Shown in pieces: positions 10,587 through 19,794 of a stretch of DNA of 64,000 bases. The DNA lies in NCBI GenBank assembly GCA_010093685.1, contig MU006238.1, positions 686,129-750,128 on the forward strand. Direction: 5' to 3'. The position numbers and the translations under genes are program-made. How positions within the stretch are numbered: position 1 is the stretch's first letter; every line of letters begins with the position of its first letter. Below the pieces are notes generated by a model. That model worked only from the letters and a program-made list of their open reading frames with translations, was not told where the DNA came from and did no database searches. The stretch is from Ophiobolus disseminans (taxonomy: Eukaryota > Ascomycota > Dothideomycetes > Pleosporales > Phaeosphaeriaceae).

Positions 10587-11244
10587 ATGCCTCGGCTCAA
10601 GCGCGCAGCCTCCAAAGAAGTCGTTGATGCTAGAGACCCGAGGAAGGTCAACAGCAGGCAATTAAGTCACAATGAGGATGTGATGCCAGAGTCCGGCCCC
10701 TCAAGTGCAAAAACAGATGAAGCAACCAGCAAGAATGTAAAAAAGAGAAACAGTCAAAATACAAGAGCTCAGGTTATATCCGAAGATCAGAGCGCGCCGG
10801 CATTGAAAAGTTCTGCAGTGGCACCTAGTTAGTGGCCCAAGTTCACGCGCTGCGGACAAGAACACCCGCCCAGAACATCCCGATCCCGCAGTCCACAACT
10901 TACCACTACACGAAGACGATTCCCGGAAAGAAACTGACGGCCAATCCGCCACTTCATCAGAAGACGATTCGGAATCAGACCACGAGCCCTGGGGCACGGG
11001 CCCAGTCGCATTCCGCCACCAAGACGGTGCCTGGATCCTTATTCAGTCCGCGCAAGAAGATATGGATGCTGCACTTGATCAGTTGGAGGGTCAGAATGCC
11101 GCTTTTGACGGTTATTTCGACGAACATGGCATGGATGCTATTTACGAAGAGATGGGGATCGCTAGCGATTCGAATGATAGTGAGGAGACGGCGGAAGAGA
11201 AGAGGGATCAGAGGTCGAAGATTGAGAATGAGAATGACCTTTAG
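10587..11244 (+). CDS. Hypothetical acidic protein
   Basis: The start at 10587 has a good context (CACCATGCC). Two exons, 10587-10772 and 10819-11244, keep frame with an intron GTTATA...CTGCAG of 46 nt; a 5' site at 10737 is an alternative. The predicted protein is about 203 residues. The N-terminus is basic (MPRLKRAASKE), and the rest is acidic and Ser-rich (ATSSEDDSESDHEPW), ending with a helical segment MDAALDQLEGQNAAFDG and DEHGMDAIYEEMG. No family is recognised. The basic/acidic layout suggests a nuclear or scaffold protein, but this is a guess. Confidence 0.5.
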
Positions 11245-11680
11245 TGGGCGGCGGTTTGAGGGGATGTTCTGCAATGGTGACGACATTGGGTAGAATGTGC
11301 GAGGTTTTGCATCAGGTGTGGGTAGTGTGCAGTTTTACTGTCACGAAGTTTTTCGTGATTTGATCATCTCTTACGATATCAATCTCAGCCTCTCATGATC
11401 GCGGCTTGCTATGGAGTAGTAGTGCAGAAGAGTGGTGGTTCTTTCAGAACATGGCCCTCATGCTTTTTACTTCCCTCGCTTCTTTCTCCGCTTCTACGTG
11501 TGCAATGAAGGGGTTGGCGAACAAAGAACTACCAATTCGCATCGAGCTAAGCTTGACTTCACGTACAACAAGGACTCCTTGAGCATGTTTCGCACCATCA
11601 CACAAACATCAGCAAAAGCTCAAATTCCGGCCTACAATCATGCCACCTAAGCACCTTCAACGCACGCCGAAACGCGCAGT
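11245..11680. other. Intergenic
   Basis: About 436 bases. It contains a short frame from ATG 11639 (14 codons, MPPKHLQRTPKRAV) directly before the next gene, which could be an upstream ORF or a lost first exon. Nothing else is supportable. Confidence 0.35.
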
Positions 11681-12274
11681 ATGAAGAAACGCAATGCGAG
11701 GATAGCTAGGGAGGGTAACACCACAGCTCTAGATAACAAAGAACCAAATTCCGAAGGCGACCGTCCTCACCCAACTGACGCCCAAGAGCCACCTATAGAG
11801 GCCGCAAATCAGAGCACCATCCCGACGCGCAAGTCCAGCGCTCCAAAAGCCGACTCGCCCCCACCTCCTTCCCCCAAATCTACCACACCATACACTACGC
11901 GCATCCGGCGATTTGCCGCATTAATGGGCCACGACCCTTACGGCTAAATACAGTCCGCCATCGACTTCATCAACGCCGAGTTAACAGCAATAGGACCCTA
12001 TAATCCTCCCGACGACAAACATACTTTGAAGGATGTTCTCAGAGCTGAGGGCATGCTGGAAGAGTCCGACTATACCAAGGAAGTCGTCGACAGGGAGGAA
12101 AGAATACTGCGAGCATTGGATGAGGCGTTGTTGGGCTTGTATGTGAGTTGTTGGGCTGAACGGGACCCCGATGAAGCAGAAGAGGATGACGAAGATGATG
12201 ATCATGAGGAGGGGAGGCATGATGGTTGTTGGTATACTGAACCTCATCGGTCTAATTGTTGTTGTAATCTGTGA
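11681..12274 (+). pseudogene. Hypothetical gene split by an in-frame TAA
   Basis: One reading frame runs from ATG 11681 to TGA 12272-12274 and is broken only by TAA at 11945-11947. Sequence on both sides looks coding: RIRRFAALMGHDPYG before the stop and IQSAIDFINAELTAIGPYNP after it. The downstream half ends in an Asp/Glu-rich segment and a Cys cluster (SNCCCNL). No intron with GT..AG that removes the stop was found. The simplest history is CAA (Gln) to TAA. If transcribed as it stands, the product is an 88-residue Ser/Pro-rich peptide. No family is recognised. Confidence 0.5.
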
Positions 12275-12314
12275 GGTAGGATTGGAGGATATTACGTATT
12301 ATCTCGGCAACGCA

Positions 12315-13250
12315 TTATAAGAACAAATTTCTGTTCACCTTAACCCACTCCTCAAACCCCATCGGTTCAACTCCCTTATACCTCCTAATATTCTCTACCG
12401 CATTCTCATATATGTCAGTCGGGCATAACTCTGTCCTCTCATGACTCGCCTGCATGCCCTCCTCCATTGTATCCAGCACGGCATTAGGCATGAAACTCAA
12501 CGCCGCGCGCCACTTCGCCGCGTCCACCGAATGCACCTTAACATCGCGGCCCAGGACGCGCGCGATAATCTCGAAAGCCTGGTACTGCGTCAATAACTTC
12601 GGACCACACAGATACACCGTCTTCTCCTCCCGCCCTTCATCCGGCGTCTGAAACTCCGGCACAGCGAGAATAGCGCCGGCGACTATGCCGATGTCGCTGG
12701 GCGCAAGGTAATCGTGTTTAAGCTCGGGGTACAAGAGATCGACAGCAGAGTTCTTGATTCCGGCGGTGTACCATAGCACGTTGGAGTTGAAGTACCAGGG
12801 CCGGAGCGCGGCGTAGGGGATGGCGGAGACGTATAAGGCGCTCTCGGTGCTGGAGTGTACGCGAGGGAGGAAGGATTGCATATTCTTCTCATCGCTTGCT
12901 AGACCCTGCACGAGAAAGGAGGATAGCAGGACAACGTAAGTTATCCCCCCGGCTTTCAGGGCGGCGAAGGAGGACGCCATGGCGTCGGGGCTGGAGAAAA
13001 GCGTGTAGACAAAGGCAGAAGTTGCGCCGGATTCTTCGACGGCGGAGCGTACGGTGGAGGGTTCGGATAGGTCGGCGTAGAGGCGTGTGTAGCGGGGGTC
13101 GGAATCGTCGAGACCGGGAATGGCCTTGCTGGTATCGCGCATGGCGAGCCAGATGTGTGCGCCGCGGCGATGTGCTTCGATGGCTGCGGCGCGTCCGACG
13201 GCGCCGGTGGGGCCGAAGATGAGGATGTTGGTGGTGGTAGGGGAGGACAT
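12315..13250 (-). CDS. NmrA-like NAD(P)-binding oxidoreductase
   Basis: An intact single-exon gene of 311 residues. The N-terminus carries the Rossmann beta-alpha-beta with the glycine motif NILIFGPTGAVGRAA, as in NmrA-like/atypical short-chain dehydrogenases. The sequence then shows YADLSEPSTVRSAVEESGAT (strand plus helix for the second nucleotide contact), YVVLLSSFLVQGL, and LRPWYFNSN in the middle, where this family places substrate-pocket residues. The canonical YxxxK catalytic pair is not evident, as usual for NmrA-like members, which act as isomerases/reductases or as redox-sensing regulators. Substrate is unknown. It has the same orientation as the GPI-type gene upstream and is separated from it by 364 bases. 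Confidence 0.85.
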   Translation of the reverse strand: MSSPTTTNILIFGPTGAVGRAAAIEAHRRGAHIWLAMRDTSKAIPGLDDSDPRYTRLYADLSEPSTVRSAVEESGATSAFVYTLFSSPDAMASSFAALKAGGITYVVLLSSFLVQGLASDEKNMQSFLPRVHSSTESALYVSAIPYAALRPWYFNSNVLWYTAGIKNSAVDLLYPELKHDYLAPSDIGIVAGAILAVPEFQTPDEGREEKTVYLCGPKLLTQYQAFEIIARVLGRDVKVHSVDAAKWRAALSFMPNAVLDTMEEGMQASHERTELCPTDIYENAVENIRRYKGVEPMGFEEWVKVNRNLFL

Positions 13251-13614
13251 TGTGGTGGGTTTGTAGGCGGTGGGAGTGGGGAGGATGGGGTGGATGGAGG
13301 TCTGGATGGCAAGGGCTTTTGCACACTTTATAGCCCGTATACGACTGTCGCTTTCTAGATTCCGTGATCAAGGTTCGAGGTCAGGTCTAGCACCGGGTCA
13401 TTGGCGGTCCTACCAAGGCGTATGCTGACATTGACATCTGGCTGCTGACCTCGAAGAAACAACCCGGAGGCAGGGAATGTTAAAATAAGCAGGCTTTAGC
13501 AAATATACATTACCTACATCATTCCTCCTCCGGCTATGTACATCTTACACTTCTCTGAATATCATCGTGCGCGCATGAACCATGATACTCTTCCACTCTA
13601 CATCACATCTCACC
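13251..13614. other. Intergenic between two minus-strand genes
   Basis: 364 bases holding the promoter of the NmrA-like gene and the 3' end of the GPI-type gene. The Arg-rich open frames here are shadows of GC-rich sequence. Confidence 0.4.
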
Positions 13615-14373
13615 TCAGACCATGCCAAACAGCACAGCGACCACTCCAATTACCCCGGTCCAAGGCTTCCGACCCACATCACTCGCCGCACCACTGGACT
13701 GCGCAGCACTCGCCGACGCCGCCGCTGAAGTCCCACCAACAACAGACGACGACACCCTCGTCGCAGCCGTACTGCCCGGAGTCCCACTACTCCCCGCAGG
13801 CGTCACTTCACACGCACACATTAGCCCTCCCCTCTCCTCCTGACTTGCGAATCGCACTCACCAGCAACAACACTAAACCTCGCGCTGCCATAACTCGTCG
13901 GCCAGCACCCCAAATACTCCTGCCCGTTACTTGCGCCCGCAGACTGTACCAGCACCGCCGTATTACAATACCCCTGATCGCACGCGAGCGATGTCTGCGC
14001 TGCGAGGAGTAGGTTACCCGTACATGCGGTCCAGAAGACGCACGGCGCGTTGGGCGCGCAGCATTGTGCGAGGGAGCCGGAGCGCGAGAGCGTGGCGGGG
14101 AAGTCGCAGGAGCGGGGGGAGACTGCGGGAGTTAGTTAGAGATAGGGATGGGGATGGAAGGGGGATGGGGATGATGTGGGGAAATCAATGGGGATGGGGG
14201 CAGTGGTAGGGATAGGACGTACACGTCTGCGACGCGCCAACCGGCCAGCCCAGGAACGCCGGGTCCGCGTTCTGGCGCGCGTCCAGTTGTGCGCGAGGAG
14301 TAATCTGCGGGTCTAAAGACGCGGCTGCGAGCGCGATGACGCTGCTAAGAACAATAGAGTACGGGAACCCCAT
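13615..14373 (-). CDS. Secreted Cys-rich, probably GPI-anchored surface protein
   Basis: Three exons (14373-14223, 14122-13862, 13805-13615) with clean introns 14123-14222 (GTACGT...CCGCAG) and 13806-13861 (GTGAGT...GAAG) give about 200 residues. Residues 1-19 (MGFPYSIVLSSVIALAAAS) are a signal peptide. The mature region is Cys-rich (SRSGSLAQCCAPNAPC, FWTACTGNLLLAAQTSLACD and QEYLGCW), a pattern shared by many fungal extracellular proteins of unknown function. It is followed by a Ser/Ala/Thr-rich stalk and a hydrophobic tail GVIGVVAVLFGMV, consistent with a GPI-anchor signal. It is therefore likely displayed on the cell surface or wall. Confidence 0.8.
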
Positions 14374-15068
14374 TTTAGGCGACGGTGAATCGGTACGTGG
14401 AAGAGGAGATGGGATGAAGGGGGCGCGTTGGTGTTATCATCGATCGGTACCTGCAGATGCCGCGGTAGACTAAATTACCTAGATGCATGCATTAGGCAGA
14501 TAAAGTTAAGCCATGGCGGGCTCTCGTACGCCAAAATAACCGGGAAATAAGCCGGCCCGAGCGCGATCCCCAACACGAACGCGAAGCTCGATCCAAAGAA
14601 GATCAATCGAACAATTGATGCCTATCCCAAACGGCTGCAGGACTGTAAGGATAAATATCATGGCTTAGCAACAAAGTATTGATTGAAGATACTTGCTGTT
14701 GATGACTACGCGCAGTGCAAAACAGCGTTATTTCGGCTGTAAAATGGGGGTGTTTTGCATTGCGGTGGGTGGGGCGCACGGTTCTTATTTCCCACTTATT
14801 TATTAGTACGAGAGGCGGGGGAGGATCGGGGAGGCGCTATGGAGGTTGGACTTGGGCGGTTGGGTATTTGGCGACGAGATGTGAAGTGGGAGTTTAAGAG
14901 GGGGTGTGAGATTGGTGGGATTATATGCTCGAGACTAAGTAATTGTACGAGCGAATGTATTAACGAGGATGAAGGGTTGGTAGCATAGCACGCCCAGGCA
15001 GATTCCGAAGTATCGACAACCCGATGTCTTGTCACGCTTGCTCACATTAAAGGACGGTGGCCACCCAC
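14374..15068. other. Intergenic
   Basis: About 695 bases between two minus-strand genes. It should hold the promoter of the GPI-type gene and the ammonium transporter 3' UTR. The short frames on both strands show no protein features. Confidence 0.45.
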
Positions 15069-16646
15069 TCAATCCCTCTTCTCGGTCGAGATAGGTACCT
15101 CCACGCCCTCTTGGCTGGGAGTATTACTCACGACGCCCGAGTGCGTCATACCCGGCGTCGCGGCGCCGAATCCAGTCAAGACCATCATGTCGCCCTCAAC
15201 GTCATGGAAGTACTTATAATCCAGGCCCTTGAGCTCGTCATCTTCAGTCGCCCTGATGTGGCATCCTGGGATTTTATTGATGATGAAGAGCAGGATGATT
15301 GATATCACAAACGACCACGCCGCGCACGTAGTCGCAGCAGCAAGTTGGTACCCCATTTGGATCCAGTTGCGGTTCCACCACCCACCGGCAAGAGTATTAG
15401 TCCTGCCGTCAAGAGCGGGAACGTAGTCTGCGGCGAAGAAACCGGTCAAGATATCTCCTACGAAGCCACCAACGCCGTGGATGGCAAAGATGTCGAGGCC
15501 TTCGTCGATGCGTAGGAGGTACTTGTACTTGACGGTGAAGAAGGATGCGCAAGCAGTAAGAGCTCCGACGAGCGTTGCAACGTAGATGGGGACGAAGCCG
15601 GCTGCGGGTGTGATGCCGACGAGCCCAGAAATAATGCCGGAACAGAACCCGATGATGGAGAATTTCCCACTGTATGCGTACTCCAATAGAGCCCAAGCCA
15701 TGCCACCGCCGCAGGCAGCTAGGTTGGTGTTGCATACGACGTAGATGGAGCGAATGGAGATGTTAGCCGTGGAGGCGCCTGTCAAGAGTTAGAAACGGTT
15801 CTGATTACTTCGAGATGACGGAGAATGACTCACCATTGAACGCATACCACCCGAACCAAATCAAAATCGTGCCCAAGCCAACCAGGAACGGGTTATGAGG
15901 CCTGAAATGCGGGATCTTAGGATGATGCGACTCCTTATGCGGATCATGGCGCGGACCCAACATGATAGCCCAAGCCAGCGCTGAAAAGCCAGATGCAATA
16001 TGCACCGGACCCGATCCAGCAAAATCATACACTCCGAGCTTATACAGCCAGCCGCTAGGATTCCACTCCGCGTATGCTAGCACGTAGTACACGAACGTAG
16101 TCCAGCAGAGTAAGAACAGCATAGACGGGAACATGCGCCCACGCTCAAGCATAGCTCCAGCCAGAATCATAGCAGTAGCGGTGACGAATGTGAACCCAAA
16201 GCAGGCGTATAGGATATCGGGGATATCGGGATTCGCCAGCGAAGGAGAAGCGAGTGTGTTGCGAAGACCGGCTTTGGAGAGATCGCCGATGAATGGACCA
16301 GTGGTGTGCGATTGATAGAGCGAGTATCCGTACACCCAGAATTGGATGCCGACGGCGCAGGCGCAGAAGAGCGATTGGAAAATCATGGTGAGCGCGGCTT
16401 TTCTGCGGTGCATGCCGGCATACAAGAAGCCGATGGCTGGCGTGATTTGCCTGAACGATGTCAATTGTGGTCTACAGGAATTGTTCGGAACACTTACCAG
16501 CACAGTACGGTCGAAACCAACATCCAACAAAGATCACCTTTGTCGTAAAGCGCATTGAGGTCCTGGGTCATAACATCGCCTCCATTGGGATTGACGCTGT
16601 ACTCTGGCCACTCCGTAATAGGAGTGGGTGCTGGTAGTGCTTCCAT
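15069..16646 (-). CDS. Ammonium transporter (AMT/MEP/Rh family)
   Basis: Three exons (16646-16498, 16450-15834, 15778-15069) with introns 16451-16497 and 15779-15833 give 491 residues, the normal length for fungal Mep permeases. About eleven membrane spans are visible. Family signatures include DLCWMLVSTVLCW and ITPAIGFLYAGM at the N-terminus, GSGPVHIASGFSALAW in the middle, and GLDIFAIHGVGGFVGDI with the second pore histidine region. The protein imports ammonium at the plasma membrane under nitrogen limitation; some members also sense nitrogen. The C-terminal tail (EGVEVPISTEKRD) is cytosolic. GATA motifs upstream fit nitrogen control. Confidence 0.95.
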
Positions 16647-16906
16647 ACTGACTGTAGCAGTAACTCAAGAGGCGAGGTGGGATTGAGATGTCGTGCCCGT
16701 GGAGCGAAGCACCAACCTAAGTATGTAGCGCTCCATCGCGCTTGCAACCTGGGCATACACATTTTATCCACGCGTTTGGTACGTGTTCGTCAAACACGTT
16801 CTAGCATGGTACATTGATACGCAAGTTTTGCTTCCAGCCAATGACAGCCGATTCGGCGGTACACAGCAGCCATGAGTAGGATTACAACACCAGGTGTGGT
16901 CTAGCG

Positions 16907-17032
16907 AGATAACTTCCAAGTTCCCTTATCGTCCAGCTTTCCCCGGAGTTTAGTAGGAAGGTGGATCGCGCCAAGAAGACAGATGGCGGAAGCCAAATTG
17001 TGTATCTCTTGGTGGCTCTTGGCAAAAGATAA
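16907..17032. promoter_or_regulatory. Cluster of three HGATAR motifs upstream of the ammonium transporter
   Basis: AGATAA lies at 16907-16912 and 17027-17032 on the plus strand, and CGATAA lies on the minus strand at 16926-16931. All are 260-390 bases upstream of the transporter start and downstream of the MutY stop. Clustered HGATAR sites are bound by AreA/Nit2-type GATA factors, which activate ammonium permease genes when nitrogen is scarce. Function here is inferred from motif and context. Confidence 0.4.
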
Positions 17033-17095
17033 CGGCGCGTGGGGAAAGGTGGGACGCTCGTGAATCGCAACCGGGCGTGCGGTATTGATAGACTG

Positions 17096-19076
17096 TCAAC
17101 ACGACTTTGCGACGAGGTCCCAGCATTTGCGCATGCCTGTAGAAAGCGTCTGGTCTTCCATCGAGGTACCTTCCACCCATTTTCTTGCAGGTGGGCCTGC
17201 CTGTATTAGCTCAACATCCTCGGCCTTATCGCATGATACCCTGAACTGATAGGCGTGCATGGTCAGCCGGATATGAGTGAAGACGTGCACCAATGGAGGG
17301 AAACCATTGACAAAAGCCGCTTTGCTCGTGTCAATACCGCCAATGGTGAGGCTTGATATGTACTTCTGGGCTGAGGCTTTGCGGGACGCAGGCGTACTTG
17401 ATGGCGTCGTCAGCGTGCTCTGCGGGAACTGCCTAAGGGTGGCACAATCAGCAGATAACCAATGAAGGAGTAAGTTTAGCCGAAAAAGTAAGCCCGGCCT
17501 GCACACCGAATCGAAAACGGCAGCATCCGAAACCCTGCGGCAACGTTCATCTGCCGTCGAAGGATGCATTTACGTACCAGAGTGAGGCAAGAAGGCCTTG
17601 GACGTACGATTAGCAGTGGAATGAAGTTGGGATCAGGAAGCTCACCTTTGGCCGGCCGCTGCTCAATTAGCCATTTGCTATAGCCACTGGGTGCACACAA
17701 TTCCACCATGCACACTACACATTCTTCCTCTGCGGCTTTCTTCTTGGCGACCTTCTTTGGGAACAAGGCACAGTATGTGGTAATGGACTTCGTGTCAGAC
17801 TGTGTTACAGTTCCAGTTGCTGCGGCCTTTCGCTTCTTGGAGCCATTATGTGCAATATCCCCTTCGTTCTCGCCGCCAACCATGGAACTAGGCGTGCCTA
17901 TGGCAAAATATGACGACAACGTGTTCGATTGCTTCGTGATGGCCTTCCTCTTCTTGGCAGCTTTCGGTGGCTCAACTTCTTCGGTCTCTTCTGGTGCTGT
18001 TACCAAATCCTCGGTGTCCAACAAATCGCACAGCATGCATGCATCTTCAATGTCCGGTATTGCGGTTGGCGCCTGGCGCTTATCAGATAATGCCTGGCCT
18101 TCGGCATAGGCCCTGCAAGTTGATTGGATCGGACAGTCACCACACTGTGGTCTTGGCGTGCAGATGGTGGATCCGAGTTCCATAAGCGCTTGGTTCCATT
18201 GCCCTGGGATCGCGCTTGTGTTTGTGCCCGAGACATCAGAAACGTGCTTGATTAGACGGTCTGCCTCGTCCCAAAGACTATCAGAGGCTTTTTTGTCTTT
18301 CGCATCCATGTAGAGGCCTAATTGCCGACTGAGGACCCTCGCAACGTTCCCATCGAGCACGGGCTCAGCTTCACCAAATGCGATGCTTGATACGGCACCC
18401 GCAGTATACCTACCGATGCCGGGGAAGTCCTGCAATTCTAGCGCCTTACTTGGCAGCGGGCACGAAGAGCCTTTCGATTTGGCTATCATAGCTTTGGCGC
18501 CTTCATGGAGTCGAGTCGCGCGTGAGTAGTACCCGAGACCTTTCCAAGCGGCGAGGACATCGTCGTGGTTGGCGTTTGCAAGGTCTTGCACCGTTGGCCA
18601 TTTAGAGATCCAGGTGTTGAAATAGGGAATGACAGTTGATACTCGTGTTTGTTGAAGCACTGCATGAAGTCAGTCCTATTGCAACCCTTGTTAGAAAAGA
18701 GACATGTGGCACGTGATGCCGCCTTCCCCCATCAGTACCACAAAATCTTCATTTGTTACTTACTAACTTCGCTGACCCAAACCTCATAGGCCCTCTTTCC
18801 CAATACGCTCCCCAGCACTTCTTCCCTCCCGTCAAACTCTTTGGGATTAATCCACTTCTTGCGCCACGGCATACTACGCGTTTTTTCCACGCCTTCAAAC
18901 CAACTCAACAACGCATCACAAGTCGATTTGTCTTGAAGGAGAAGCGGATAATGATACGATGCATGATGAGCGCGTGATGGCGGAAGAGCTGTTGGAGGAG
19001 GTGATGCCGGTGCCGAAAACCCTTTTTGTGTGATAATCTTGGCTGGTGTAGTTGCGGCTTTCTTGCGTGGTGCCAT
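17096..19076 (-). CDS. myh1: Adenine DNA glycosylase MutY (MUTYH/Myh1)
   Basis: Four exons: 19076-18764, 18659-17646, a 19-nt exon 17596-17578, and 17432-17096. The splice at 18764/18659 rebuilds SEVMLQQTRVSTVIPYF, which contains the catalytic Glu region. The helix-hairpin-helix DFPGIGRYTAGAV and the catalytic-Asp segment VLDGNVARVLSRQ follow. The iron-sulfur cluster ligands are in CTPRPQCGDCPIQSTC. The micro-exon restores IEQRPAKGLLASLWQFP, the start of the C-terminal NUDIX-like 8-oxoG recognition domain, which also shows VFTHIRLTMH. The enzyme removes adenine paired with 8-oxoguanine in base excision repair, in nucleus and/or mitochondria. A ~90-residue insert with Lys-rich and acidic patches lies between the two domains. 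The total is about 560 residues. Confidence 0.93.
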
Positions 19077-19794
19077 TGCGCGTCGAAGGAGTGCAGATAC
19101 GGGGATGCGAATGATGGCGTTGATGCTGATGGGTGGAGATGCGAGGAAATTAGTGGATATGTCAAGTCGCGCTAGACACGCGCTCTAGCGCGACTTATTG
19201 AACTATTGGAGCCTCGGCACCATCTACAGATCTACATTGGCACCCCGCATTCGACATCTGGGCTGGCTCTAATAGAATTCAGAGTACTGTAGTGATACTT
19301 CAACTTACTAATGAAGTAGCGAGGCGTAGTTCATTCACTTGTTAAGAAAGATTCTAGAGTCTGATGAGAGGGTCTTTAACAACCTAGCACAACCTTGGGA
19401 TTCAACACTAGAGCCAAACAAGACCATATAGTACACGTTGTTCGCTGCACTACACACTAAAACTAGACTATATCGCTTTCATTTCGTGGCTGTCGCCAGT
19501 CCTTTTCAGATACCAATATAAAACCAGGTATCAGCAACTTTTTACCTCTGCACCAGCCCCCTAACTGCAGCCGCAGTGAAAACATACAAAGAAATTTGGA
19601 AGTGGTGGTAGCACATGTAGTAAAAGAGGAAAAGAGAGAGAGAGCAAAATGGTATCAAACGCTGAGTAGAACCTTCCGAGAAGAAAAGAGATGGCATAAC
19701 GGACGTGATTCTGGTATCTCCAACAATTTCAAATCAAACAAACCCTGATACCAATCGCATAGGGCAAAATAGACAATATCAATACACCTGATCG
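19077..19794. other. Intergenic
   Basis: About 718 bases between the MutY start and the 3' end of the PH-domain gene, A/T-richer than its surroundings. A short inverted repeat, gcgctag...ctagcgc, is visible at about 19168-19191. No gene is supportable. Confidence 0.45.

Noticed and set aside
12896..13371. Long overlapping frames on both strands over the NmrA-like gene
   Set aside because: They are shadows of the GC-rich third positions of the real gene; only the 311-codon frame has family motifs.
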